This document shows, piece by piece, positions 48,314-61,319 of a stretch of 64,000 bases of DNA. This stretch comes from Margaritifera margaritifera (lineage: Eukaryota > Mollusca > Bivalvia > Unionida > Margaritiferidae): positions 62,001 to 126,000 of the forward strand of contig JAQPZY010000393.1 of NCBI GenBank assembly GCA_029931535.1, written 5' to 3'. A program made the translations under genes and the position numbers. The notes below the pieces were generated by a model. It worked only from the letters and a program-made list of their open reading frames with translations. It was not told the DNA's origin and ran no database searches. Numbering within the stretch: the first letter of the stretch is position 1; the number at the start of each line of letters is the position of its first letter.

Positions 48314-50894
48314 TGCACATGCAGATCATATCCCGTCTATGTTTAGTCAACTTATACTGGCTTCTTTCCTGGACCAGCAACCTGCTGGTATATGCCTCCC
48401 AGACCTGTTTGGCGCCAACCGGACATTAAACCATGGCTTTGCAGATAGTAACGGAAAGTTTTCCTGCAATCCGCTTTTTTTCTGTTACTTAAGCATCGTA
48501 ATGAATCGCTATAACCGTGTGTCCGTGGATACCTTTTCTGACATGTATAAGTGGCTTGTAATTACAACATACAGGTTATTCATCATAAATAAGCAAGTAT
48601 TGCCTGTGAGATAAAGTGAGGCAAATTTCCCGCCAACAAATATACCACTGAGCTGATAGAGGTACTACAGCGAGAAAACTAGTTTCATTGCCGGCAGTTG
48701 CTACACCTCGGTGAAGATGAGGCAAAACAAGTATTATGTCATCCAAGTTCGACAAAAGTTCTTTATGTCATTGTGATATTTATTTCCATCTCGCCAGTGA
48801 CGTTACTGGTTCAGTGCAAACCATACAACGAAAACACAGAACTAAAATGTGATCTAATAAAGAAAATAAGTAGTTGTTAGTGTTCAAATATTTCTTATAG
48901 AATGCATTTGAGCTTAAATTAAAATGCATTATATAATTCTATACGTATATAGTTTCCAATCACTTACCTAACTAAACTATTTTTAGAAGGTAACCTATAC
49001 TAGTTTGATGGGCACGTATGGATAAAAGGGATCAAATCTCTGGTATTTGTCGAAATGAAGATATTAGCGTTCGTTGAAAGGTGCAGATACAGTTCGATAT
49101 CTCACATGTATACGAAAAGATCATTCAAGATAACCTAATAAAAACATAATTAATGAACATCGCTAATGATGGAAAAATATGAAAACCTTACAAACTACCT
49201 GAATAGCTAATAAACAAAGAATGACGACAATGCATTCTTTGTTGATAAACAAAAATGTTTAATTGTAAAACACACAAAATGTGAACACCATTTGTATAGC
49301 ATGTGCTTTGTTATAATTTTTTTGGTCTTGTGCATCGGAGGCAAACAACGTGCAATCAGAAAAAGGCCAATAGCTATTGTGTCATAGTTAAACAATGTTG
49401 AATCAGGAATCTGTAAGGCTTTAGTAAAAGTTAACAGTAAATAAGATTCTTGTGATGATCATACATTATTATTATTTAATTCTGCAAATTTATTCATCAC
49501 TAATGACAGGTTTGAGGATAATTTATTTCCTTTATAAGTGTTTTGTATGCGCATTTATTTAATATATGTATTTGAAGTCTAAGATTTACTTGGCACGGAT
49601 TTCATTTATTATATTATAGTTGCAGTCTTTACTAGGAATTTGTAAACTATCGAACATTTTAACTTAATGTAATCTTTTTTTTTATTTCGGTCTTGTTCTG
49701 AAAGGATGATACAAAGATCTAAGATGCAGTTTTCCATGGTCTACCGAGTTATAGTTAGAAATGTGAAACAGTTCTCAAATTGTTTGAAACAAATGTCCAT
49801 GCTTTTTTCTCGTCTAATAATAAAAAGATCGCACTTTGTTCCTGACTTTCGTCTACAGTAGTTTCATCGTCATGAACCAATGCGATAGCAGACATAATAG
49901 GATGTTGTCTCGTAGAAATAGACCTCTCCCGTGGCTCCTTGAGATCCCCCCAAAACTAGGCTCTGGGAAAAGGAGTTAGCCTCGTCATGTTAGAACGTTT
50001 CTTTCCCAAAATGTGGAAATGTGAAGGGTGAAGAATGTTCCAACTAAATAATCAGATCTTCACGTTTTAGATTTTCAATAGATTACAGGCTTTGTACTGA
50101 CGCTGAATCTTAACAATTTTCAACTCAGCTGATAAGTCTGTTTGTCATTCAAATTGTCATTATCTGTATATCCTATATTCCATGAGTCGTTTCTATGCTA
50201 GTTTCGGTCATCTATTTTACGCTTCTGAATTATTCTACACAATGTATGTTATTGTAGTGCACCGTGCACTTAAGTATTAAAATAGCCTTTGATGTTAAGT
50301 TAGTGTATGAGCCAAATTAGTTTTGAAATAGCATTTTTGTCACTATTTATGAATGAAAAGATAAACATTTTTTAGTTTAACTTTTCTTCATTTCATTGTG
50401 AATTTTAACAGCATTCAGCGTATGTTTTCTTGTTAAGTGGTATTTTTTCCGCGCATTGTGACAGTGTCTCCCAAACCAAGGGTTGTTCTTAATTAGGTTG
50501 TTTTCATTTTTCGTGCCACTTTAGAACTTAGTAAACATTTATCAGCTGAATCAAGAAATAATTTCGATATCATTGATAGTTTCCTTGTCGGTCTCGGTTT
50601 TATGTTCTTCTGCGCTCTGTATGCTTCTATGCAAAGCGTTAACTTTGTCGGTATACATATGTTTAATAAAATGTCATTTCCGCTTTTCTTTAACGTGATT
50701 ATATTATTATGCGAGTCTTTCCGATTCTATACAGTACTAGCAAATTGTAGTATAGTTGTAAGAAGCGATTGACTATCTGAATAGAGTGTGTCGAGTTCGT
50801 CCATATTAAAATTGTTAACATACCAAAGAGCTTTGACTGACACTAAGGAATTGTCAATGACTGAGTAGTGTGATAATAGCGATTTTGTATTTTG
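46092..50894 (+). repeat. macrosatellite unit 6 (4,803 bp)
   Basis: Very close to unit 5. It differs by tcaacttatactgg (about 48349), aatttaatac (about 47941) and, near its 3' end, attattatgcg and gactgacactaagg, states shared with unit 7. Confidence 0.97.
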
Positions 50895-53117
50895 TTTCCC
50901 CGTTAAATTCTATCTGCGGGTTGAGTTTATAGTAAAACACCAGCATGTATTCCGCGGCGAGCAGTAATCAGTGTGAAAAATGATGACAGTCAAAAGTCGC
51001 GGTACCATTATGTATGGATCAAAAAATTTCCATGAATGGTATACCGCCATAGTAAGTACTACGGTAGGAAATTTCAATGCAGACGTTGCATGCATGTATT
51101 TAGCACCAAACTGCTTCTCGCGCACCATGATTTTACTGCGGTTGAATCAACGAAAAGCACGATAATGCCAGAACCTGGTAAAAACATTCTGAAATTTACA
51201 GCGGTGCAACGAAAAATGAAAGCACCGTATATGGGTATTGATGGCCACTTAATAATACAAAGAGTCGCCGCAGCATCAAAGGCGCCAATAAGCGTGATTC
51301 CCAACAACATGGAAAAATTACATCACGTTTAGGCTTGGTCAAGCTGCAATTCATTGACTCACTGCAGTTTCTGAATTCCAAGCGTGTTAGCAAACCTTCC
51401 TGCGGGATCCAACGATCGATTCAAAATCACCAGTCAATATGGTTAAAGTTGATAACTAGAAAAGGAGTTTATCGCTACGAGTACATGAGTGGATGGGACA
51501 AGTTTACTGAAACTCAGTTACTACCGATCGAGGCATTCTATTCTTTATTGTCTCGCGACGGTATTTCCGCGAACGACTATGAACATGCAAACAAAGTCTG
51601 GTCCGCATTCGAATAGATGGGTGACTATCATGATCTGTGTTTGCGTACGGATTTACTTCTGCTCGCGGATTGTCTTTGAAATGTTTCATGATACAGCCAT
51701 GCGCGTATACAAACTTGACCCGGCGCACCACTTTTCGACACCGGTAATGGCTTGGGATGCACTTCTGTCAAAGACAAAAGTAGAACTGAAGCTTCTCACG
51801 ACATAGATCAATATTTATTTATTGAGAGTGGAATCAGTGGCGGTATTTCTATGGCGAGTCATCGCTACGCTAAAGCCAACAACCCAAACGTGGACGAATT
51901 ATGACTCCGCTGTCCCAAAGAGTCACATCATGTATTCATATAGTAAACAACTTGTATGACCGGCCAATGATGCAGTTCATGCCTGTTGGCGGGTTCGAAT
52001 GAGTCAATTCCACAACTGTGGATGTTAAGAAACAAGATAGTAAGAGCAATATCGGGTACTTTATTGAAAGTTGACCTAGAGTATCCGGATGAACTTCACA
52101 AAGCTCATAACCATTATCCCCTAGCACCTGAAATGCTATCGGTGCCTCGCGAGTGGTTGTCCCCATATCAGTGTGGGATTGTAGACGAATCCAGAAGCAA
52201 GTTTACAAAATGTATAAAGCTAGTACTAAACAAAATGCAAAATCTCAGGCTGTATCTGCGTATATGCAAAATCCACCGGGTGCTTAGGTTTCGTAAGGGC
52301 CCATAGATTCAAATAATTACGGATCTGAGGACAAAGGCCTCCAACGAAAGACTTTTTTTAAAACTGTTGAACAATGCTGTATTCGGGAAAACAATGGAGA
52401 ATCTTCGGAAACGGATTTGCGTTGATTTTGTCCGTGACTAGAACAAGACATTCTTCGAAAGCTTATTGCTGACCCAGCATTCGAGTCACGGAAGATCTTC
52501 GATGGTGGACTTCTTGCCGTATACAGTAAAAATAAAAAATAAAAACTGAAACTGACAAAGCTTATCTGCGTTGGTGCCTCAGTGCTGGACTGATCTAAAC
52601 TGCTCATGTACGATCTTTATTATGATAAGCTCAAACCGCCTTAAGGCGACATCAAAATGCTGTACACTGAAACGGATTCGTTGTTGATGCATATTACTAC
52701 CAACCATGTTTAGATAGACATGAATGAGACGTTGATAGTAAATGAATTTGATACAAGCGAGTATCCGAAAGATCATCCATTGTTTAGTAACGAACATAAA
52801 AAAAATTGTTGGTAAGTTCAAAGATGAGTGCTCGGGTAAACCAATTGAGGAATACATGGGACTACGCCCCAAAATGATCGTGGTTGGTGGCTCCAAAAAA
52901 ATCAAGATTGCGAAGGAGTTTCACGCGTGATTGTGCAAAAGGATCTTCGGCACTATATGTATGTGGAATGGTTTCGCGAGCCACGTATGTTCACACAATC
53001 TGATACGGTCAAAGAAACACCGGATTTGTCAGTATCGTTGCACTAAAGTAAGTTTTTCCCCGCTTTACACCAAACGGTGGATATTCCCCGACGGCATCAC
53101 TTCATCAAAGACACAAA
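50895..53117 (+). pseudogene. polymerase B fragment, unit 7
   Basis: CRRC at 51078, motif C at 52663, KRWIFPDGITS at about 53072. The exonuclease-region TAG is at 51614-51616. Confidence 0.9.
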
Positions 53118-55698
53118 TGCACATGCAGATCATATCCCGTCTATGTTTAGTCAACTTATACTGGCTTCTTTCCTGGACCAGCAACCTGCTGGTATATGCC
53201 TCCCAGACCTGTTTGGCGCCAACCGGACATTAAACCATGGCTTTGCAGATAGTAACGGAAAGTTTTCCTGCAATCCGCTTTTTTTCTGTTACTTAAGCAT
53301 CGTAATGAATCGCTATAACCGTGTGTCCGTGGATACCTTTTCTGACATGTATAAGTGGCTTGTAATTACAACATACAGGTTATTCATCATAAATAAGCAA
53401 GTATTGCCTGTGAGATAAAGTGAGGCAAATTTCCCGCCAACAAATATACCACTGAGCTGATAGAGGTACTACAGCGAGAAAACTAGTTTCATTGCCGGCA
53501 GTTGCTACACCTCGGTGAAGATGAGGCAAAACAAGTATTATGTCATCCAAGTTCGACAAAAGTTCTTTATGTCATTGTGATATTTATTTCCATCTCGCCA
53601 GTGACGTTACTGGTTCAGTGCAAACCATACAACGAAAACACAGAACTAAAATGTGATCTAATAAAGAAAATAAGTAGTTGTTAGTGTTCAAATATTTCTT
53701 ATAGAATGCATTTGAGCTTAAATTAAAATGCATTATATAATTCTATACGTATATAGTTTCCAATCACTTACCTAACTAAACTATTTTTAGAAGGTAACCT
53801 ATACTAGTTTGATGGGCACGTATGGATAAAAGGGATCAAATCTCTGGTATTTGTCGAAATGAAGATATTAGCGTTCGTTGAAAGGTGCAGATACAGTTCG
53901 ATATCTCACATGTATACGAAAAGATCATTCAAGATAACCTAATAAAAACATAATTAATGAACATCGCTAATGATGGAAAAATATGAAAACCTTACAAACT
54001 ACCTGAATAGCTAATAAACAAAGAATGACGACAATGCATTCTTTGTTGATAAACAAAAATGTTTAATTGTAAAACACACAAAATGTGAACACCATTTGTA
54101 TAGCATGTGCTTTGTTATAATTTTTTTGGTCTTGTGCATCGGAGGCAAACAACGTGCAATCAGAAAAAGGCCAATAGCTATTGTGTCATAGTTAAACAAT
54201 GTTGAATCAGGAATCTGTAAGGCTTTAGTAAAAGTTAACAGTAAATAAGATTCTTGTGATGATCATACATTATTATTATTTAATTCTGCAAATTTATTCA
54301 TCACTAATGACAGGTTTGAGGATAATTTATTTCCTTTATAAGTGTTTTGTATGCGCATTTATTTAATATATGTATTTGAAGTCTAAGATTTACTTGGCAC
54401 GGATTTCATTTATTATATTATAGTTGCAGTCTTTACTAGGAATTTGTAAACTATCGAACATTTTAACTTAATGTAATCTTTTTTTTTATTTCGGTCTTGT
54501 TCTGAAAGGATGATACAAAGATCTAAGATGCAGTTTTCCATGGTCTACCGAGTTATAGTTAGAAATGTGAAACAGTTCTCAAATTGTTTGAAACAAATGT
54601 CCATGCTTTTTTCTCGTCTAATAATAAAAAGATCGCACTTTGTTCCTGACTTTCGTCTACAGTAGTTTCATCGTCATGAACCAATGCGATAGCAGACATA
54701 ATAGGATGTTGTCTCGTAGAAATAGACCTCTCCCGTGGCTCCTTGAGATCCCCCCAAAACTAGGCTCTGGGAAAAGGAGTTAGCCTCGTCATGTTAGAAC
54801 GTTTCTTTCCCAAAATGTGGAAATGTGAAGGGTGAAGAATGTTCCAACTAAATAATCAGATCTTCACGTTTTAGATTTTCAATAGATTACAGGCTTTGTA
54901 CTGACGCTGAATCTTAACAATTTTCAACTCAGCTGATAAGTCTGTTTGTCATTCAAATTGTCATTATCTGTATATCCTATATTCCATGAGTCGTTTCTAT
55001 GCTAGTTTCGGTCATCTATTTTACGCTTCTGAATTATTCTACACAATGTATGTTATTGTAGTGCACCGTGCACTTAAGTATTAAAATAGCCTTTGATGTT
55101 AAGTTAGTGTATGAGCCAAATTAGTTTTGAAATAGCATTTTTGTCACTATTTATGAATGAAAAGATAAACATTTTTTAGTTTAACTTTTCTTCATTTCAT
55201 TGTGAATTTTAACAGCATTCAGCGTATGTTTTCTTGTTAAGTGGTATTTTTTCCGCGCATTGTGACAGTGTCTCCCAAACCAAGGGTTGTTCTTAATTAG
55301 GTTGTTTTCATTTTTCGTGCCACTTTAGAACTTAGTAAACATTTATCAGCTGAATCAAGAAATAATTTCGATATCATTGATAGTTTCCTTGTCGGTCTCG
55401 GTTTTATGTTCTTCTGCGCTCTGTATGCTTCTATGCAAAGCGTTAACTTTGTCGGTATACATATGTTTAATAAAATGTCATTTCCGCTTTTCTTTAACGT
55501 GATTATATTATTATGCGAGTCTTTCCGATTCTATACAGTACTAGCAAATTGTAGTATAGTTGTAAGAAGCGATTGACTATCTGAATAGAGTGTGTCGAGT
55601 TCGTCCATATTAAAATTGTTAACATACCAAAGAGCTTTGACTGACACTAAGGAATTGTCAATGACTGAGTAGTGTGATAATAGCGATTTTGTATTTTG
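50895..55698 (+). repeat. macrosatellite unit 7 (4,804 bp)
   Basis: Has the length of unit 1. Seven-T run, gacattcttcg and catgcatgtat agree with units 1 and 8, while the exonuclease-region stop and the spacer variants agree with units 5-6. Confidence 0.97.
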
Positions 55699-57922
55699 TT
55701 TCCCCGTTAAATTCTATCTGCGGGTTGAGTTTATAGTAAAACACCAGCATGTATTCCGCGGCGAGCAGTAATCAGTGTGAAAAATGATGACAGTCAAAAG
55801 TCGCGGTACCATTATGTATGGATCAAAAAATTTCCATGAATGGTATACCGCCATAGTAAGTACTACGGTAGGAAATTTCAATGCAGACGTTGCATGCATG
55901 TATTTAGCACCAAACTGCTTCTCGCGCACCATGATTTTACTGCGGTTGAATCAACGAAAAGCACGATAATGCCAGAACCTGGTAAAAACATTCTGAAATT
56001 TACAGCGGTGCAACGAAAAATGAAAGCACCGTATATGGGTATTGATGGCCACTTAATAATACAAAGAGTCGCCGCAGCATCAAAGGCGCCAATAAGCGTG
56101 ATTCCCAACAACATGGAAAAATTACATCACGTTTAGGCTTGGTCAAGCTGCAATTCATTGACTCACTGCAGTTTCTGAATTCCAAGCGTGTTAGCAAACC
56201 TTCCTGCGGGATCCAACGATCGATTCAAAATCACCAGTCAATATGGTTAAAGTTGATAACTAGAAAAGGAGTTTATCGCTACGAGTACATGAGTGGATGG
56301 GACAAGTTTACTGAAACTCAGTTACTACCGATCGAGGCATTCTATTCTTTATTGTCTCGCGACGGTATTTCCGCGAACGACTATGAACATGCAAACAAAG
56401 TCTGGTCCGCATTCGAATAGATGGGTGACTATCATGATCTGTGTTTGCGTACGGATTTACTTCTGCTCGCGGATTGTCTTTGAAATGTTTCATGATACAG
56501 CCATGCGCGTATACAAACTTGACCCGGCGCACCACTTTTCGACACCGGTAATGGCTTGGGATGCACTTCTGTCAAAGACAAAAGTAGAACTGAAGCTTCT
56601 CACGACATAGATCAATATTTATTTATTGAGAGTGGAATCAGTGGCGGTATTTCTATGGCGAGTCATCGCTACGCTAAAGCCAACAACCCAAACGTGGACG
56701 AATTATGACTCCGCTGTCCCAAAGAGTCACATCATGTATTCATATAGTAAACAACTTGTATGACCGGCCAATGATGCAGTTCATGCCTGTTGGCGGGTTC
56801 GAATGAGTCAATTCCACAACTGTGGATGTTAAGAAACAAGATAGTAAGAGCAATATCGGGTACTTTATTGAAAGTTGACCTAGAGTATCCGGATGAACTT
56901 CACAAAGCTCATAACCATTATCCCCTAGCACCTGAAATGCTATCGGTGCCTCGCGAGTGGTTGTCCCCATATCAGTGTGGGATTGTAGACGAATCCAGAA
57001 GCAAGTTTACAAAATGTATAAAGCTAGTACTAAACAAAATGCAAAATCTCAGGCTGTATCTGCGTATATGCAAAATCCACCGGGTGCTTAGGTTTCGTAA
57101 GGGCCCATAGATTCAAATAATTACGGATCTGAGGACAAAGGCCTCCAACGAAAGACTTTTTTTAAAACTGTTGAACAATGCTGTATTCGGGAAAACAATG
57201 GAGAATCTTCGGAAACGGATTTGCGTTGATTTTGTCCGTGACTAGAACAAGACATTCTTCGAAAGCTTATTGCTGACCCAGCATTCGAGTCACGGAAGAT
57301 CTTCGATGGTGGACTTCTTGCCGTATACAGTAAAAATAAAAAATAAAAACTGAAACTGACAAAGCTTATCTGCGTTGGTGCCTCAGTGCTGGACTGATCT
57401 AAACTGCTCATGTACGATCTTTATTATGATAAGCTCAAACCGCCCTTAAGGCGACATCAAAATGCTGTACACTGAAACGGATTCGTTGTTGATGCATATT
57501 ACTACCAACCATGTTTAGATAGACATGAATGAGACGTTGATAGTAAATGAATTTGATACAAGCGAGTATCCGAAAGATCATCCATTGTTTAGTAACGAAC
57601 ATAAAAAAAATTGTTGGTAAGTTCAAAGATGAGTGCTCGGGTAAACCAATTGAGGAATACATGGGACTACGCCCCAAAATGATCGTGGTTGGTGGCTCCA
57701 AAAAAATCAAGATTGCGAAGGAGTTTCACGCGTGATTGTGCAAAAGGATCTTCGGCACTATATGTATGTGGAATGGTTTCGCGAGCCACGTATGTTCACA
57801 CAATCTGATACGGTCAAAGAAACACCGGATTTGTCAGTATCGTTGCACTAAAGTAAGTTTTTCCCCGCTTTACACCAAACGGTGGATATTCCCCGACGGC
57901 ATCACTTCATCAAAGACACAAA
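55699..57922 (+). pseudogene. polymerase B fragment, unit 8
   Basis: CRRC at 55882, motif C at 57468, KRWIFPDGITS at about 57877. The exonuclease-region TAG is at 56418-56420. One extra C (cgcccttaag, about 57441) is private to this copy. Confidence 0.9.
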
Positions 57923-59496
57923 TGCACATGCAGATCATATCCCGTCTATGTTTAGTCAACTTATACTGGCTTCTTTCCTGGACCAGCAACCTGCTGGTAT
58001 ATGCCTCCCAGACCTGTTTGGCGCCAACCGGACATTAAACCATGGCTTTGCAGATAGTAACGGAAAGTTTTCCTGCAATCCGCTTTTTTTCTGTTACTTA
58101 AGCATCGTAATGAATCGCTATAACCGTGTGTCCGTGGATACCTTTTCTGACATGTATAAGTGGCTTGTAATTACAACATACAGGTTATTCATCATAAATA
58201 AGCAAGTATTGCCTGTGAGATAAAGTGAGGCAAATTTCCCGCCAACAAATATACCACTGAGCTGATAGAGGTACTACAGCGAGAAAACTAGTTTCATTGC
58301 CGGCAGTTGCTACACCTCGGTGAAGATGAGGCAAAACAAGTATTATGTCATCCAAGTTCGACAAAAGTTCTTTATGTCATTGTGATATTTATTTCCATCT
58401 CGCCAGTGACGTTACTGGTTCAGTGCAAACCATACAACGAAAACACAGAACTAAAATGTGATCTAATAAAGAAAATAAGTAGTTGTTAGTGTTCAAATAT
58501 TTCTTATAGAATGCATTTGAGCTTAAATTAAAATGCATTATATAATTCTATACGCATATAGTTTCCAATCACTTACCTAACTAAACTATTTTTAGAAGGT
58601 AACCTATACTAGTTTGATGGGCACGTATGGATAAAAGGGATCAAATCTCTGGTATTTGTCGAAATGAAGATATTAGCGTTCGTTGAAAGGTGCAGATACA
58701 GTTCGATATCTCACATGTATACGAAAAGATCATTCAAGATAACCTAATAAAAACATAATTAATGAACAAGGCTAATGATGGAAAAATATGAAAACCTGAC
58801 AAACTACCTGAATAGCTAATAAACAAAGAATGACGGCAATGCATTCTTTGTTGATAAACAAAAATGTTTAATTGTAAAACACACAAAATGTGAACACCAT
58901 TTGTATAGCATGTGCTTTGTTATAATTTTTTTGGTCTTGTGCATCGGAGGCAAACAACGTGCAATCAGAAAAAGGCAAATAGCTATTGCGTCATAGGTAA
59001 ACAATGTTGCATCAGGAATCTGTAAGGCTTTAGTAAAAGTTAACAGTAAATAAGATTCTTGTGATGATCATACATTATTATTTTTTAATTCTGCAAATTT
59101 ATTCATCACTAATGACAGGTTTGAGGATAATTTATTTCCTTTATAAGTGTTTTGTGCAAGTATGCACTTTTATTTAATATATGTATTTGAAGTCTAAGAT
59201 TTACTTTGTACGGATTTCATTTATTATATTATAGTTGCAGTCTTTACTAGGAATTTGTAAACTATCGAACATTTTAACTTAATGTAATCTTTTCTTTTTT
59301 TTTATTTCGGTCTTGTTCTGAAAGGATGATACAAAGATCTAAGATGCAGTTTTCCATGGTCTACCGAGTTATAGTTAGAAATGTGAAACAGTTCTCGAAT
59401 TGTTTGAAACAAATGTCCATGCTTTTTTCTCGTCTGATAATAAAAAGATCGCACTTTGTTCCTGACTTTCGTCTACAGTAGTTTCATCGTCATGAA
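55699..59496 (+). repeat. macrosatellite unit 8, 3'-truncated (3,798 bp)
   Basis: Matches the other units up to catgaa at about 59496 and then changes abruptly to unrelated sequence. About 1.0 kb of the unit is missing. Its last 900 bp hold several private changes (tacgcatat, gaacaaggc, a 5-bp-class change at gtgcaagtatgcac, ttttctttttttt), so the array edge is more diverged than the interior. gttgcatcagg is shared only with unit 1. Confidence 0.95.
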
Positions 59497-59744
59497 TCCT
59501 ACATATCAGTATTGAAATCTGATAAAAGCATTCAGTGTATGTTTGTTACTGCGAAACTTCCAAATTGTCGAAAAAATGTATCAGATCAGCTACACTATAT
59601 TACATTGTGTAAAGATGGGATCTTTATGAAAAATTGGCGGTAGTCGTCCTGAAGAAACGTTATCGCTGACGATTTTCTATATTATGACAAATAACTAAGA
59701 TCATTCCATAAAAGATGTAAAAGATTACTGAGTCAGATTTATGC

Positions 59745-60336
59745 TTGAAGCATGGATTCAGTTCATCGCTTAATTTTAAAACATTGATCTTGATTTGTCT
59801 TTTACACTCGATTTTACGTCCAGTTCACTCGTCACACATACTTTATGAAAGTAGTGGGCATTTGTCTCTGATACGAGTATGCAACAAACTCATTGACTCC
59901 AATACACAATCGCAGTCATATATGATCGTGAATTTAGTACAAATATAAATTCGTTTAATGGAATATACAATGACATAGATGTGAATCAAGATGGAATTTT
60001 AAAAAGTGTCTGTCCTTAGCATTCTTAAAGATCAATAAATCTGCCGACAAAAATTTTATATCGAAAGAAGAGGGAAAACAGCGCCTACTTGACCTATTCA
60101 ATAATAACGGTCTACTACCACTAACCAACATATTAAAAAAGAAGAAACTTTAAACAGGTGACAAGAAAAGAATATAGAAACATGCAATGATATAACCTAA
60201 TATAGGGAAAGTGACAGTATTACAATTTCTCACCTTAGTACCGGTTGTTAACATCACAATTTCATTTGCAGCTCTGGTTGTTTTTATTGCCGGACTTATG
60301 AGGGTACTACGAATTATCTACAAAAGAAAACCATAG
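59745..60336 (+). pseudogene. remnant of a secreted/membrane protein, unknown family
   Basis: Three pieces in different frames suggest one decayed gene. 59745-59948 starts with MKHGFSSSLNFKT and a hydrophobic LILICLLHSIL stretch that looks like a signal peptide. Near 59966-60010 a frame reads NDIDVNQDGILKS, similar to an EF-hand calcium loop. About 60015-60150 reads a Lys/Glu-rich helix (SKEEGKQRLLDLF). 60211-60336 encodes a strong single transmembrane segment (ISFAALVVFIAGLM) followed by a basic tail (RIIYKRKP) and a stop, the layout of a type I membrane protein end. I do not recognise the family, and the pieces may not all belong together. It sits between the repeat array and the GC-rich Polinton block. 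Confidence 0.35.
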
Positions 60337-60570
60337 TGACCTATTTTACTACCTGAATTTATCTGCGACACTTTTATGTATCTAGTCATGAAATTTGATA
60401 GTTGTGTTTACATCTGAAATCACCTAAAGGCAGAAGGTACATGTACGTAGAAGTGATACATATACTTTTCATCGAGGTTAACGATGCGGGCATCGTGTCC
60501 ATCGCATGTAAACGCCCTTGAATTGCTTTAGGATCCGACGGTGCCTCTCGCTCTCGAGCCCCCTCAAGCA

Positions 60571-60634
60571 CCATCATTTTCTCCAAAAGGATGACGGCGA
60601 AACCATCATTTGCTCAAAATGGATGACGGCGAAA
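60571..60634 (+). repeat. tandem pair of a 32-bp unit
   Basis: Two adjacent 32-bp copies, each starting ccatcattt and ending ggatgacggcgaaa, with a few differences between them. Confidence 0.9.
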
Positions 60635-60764
60635 TCTCAGTAGATAGTGCCGGGTTAGTTACAGTTGACAAAATAAATGCTGCTTTAAGTGACGTGTTAA
60701 CGTCACATGTGTAGAATGAGGCTAATGTGCCATCTTGGATTTCATATATTAAATTTAAATTCTA

Positions 60765-61031
60765 TTAACTTGTTTTTATTTCACTGGCAGATATAGTGGT
60801 GAATTTAAATATCCATATGTTTCGTTTTTCTGTTATCTTTTGCAAAATAGGTCCCTCATTTCCACTCACGATGCTTTTAATATATCTTGAGCACCTTTTT
60901 GTAACAAGAAACTCGTTGTCTACAGGCTTGTATCCTGATGTTGGTGGTTCGGGAGCATCTGGAACAAGAGCTCTCAAGTCAGCCTGTGCTTCCTGGTAGG
61001 AGGGGTACATCTGCCTCAGCCCATAAACTGA
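60765..61031 (-). CDS. possible isolated exon, unknown product
   Basis: A minus-strand open frame that begins right after a good acceptor-like sequence (ttcttttctcttcag, just upstream on the minus strand at about 61032-61046). It runs about 88 codons to a stop at 60765-60767. The translated text has non-random composition (YGLRQMYPSYQEAQADL; VPDAPEPPTSGYKPVD) but matches no family I know. No 5' exon, donor or poly-A signal could be tied to it. It could be the last exon of a host gene or unrelated ORF debris. Confidence 0.3.
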   Translation of the reverse strand, partial: SVYGLRQMYPSYQEAQADLRALVPDAPEPPTSGYKPVDNEFLVTKRCSRYIKSIVSGNEGPILQKITEKRNIWIFKFTTISASEIKTS

Positions 61032-61118
61032 AGAGAAAAGAATCAATTGTTAAACAAATTTATTATCATATTTTATATATCGCATGTGATGGCTTTCAGT
61101 AGTCTAGGATAAAGAATT

Positions 61119-61123
<5 letters not shown>

Positions 61124-61179
<56 letters not shown>
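61124..61179. repeat. (CT)n microsatellite, about 56 bp
   Basis: Pure CT dinucleotide tract. Confidence 0.98.
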
Positions 61180-61182
<3 letters not shown>

Positions 61183-61319
61183 CATATTTTGCCTGAATCA
61201 TGTATGTTTACATGTAATTGTATGAAATCATACTAATTTACTGCCGCTATGCGTATAAATTTCTTATCGATTGTAGTGAAAGGGCTTTATTCTAAGTTGT
61301 AAGAACTTGCAGCCCGAAC

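Noticed and set aside
22228..59496. CRISPR-like or rDNA-like interpretation of the regular repeats
   Set aside because: The unit is 4.8 kb with polymerase coding remnants; there are no short spacers and no rRNA sequence.
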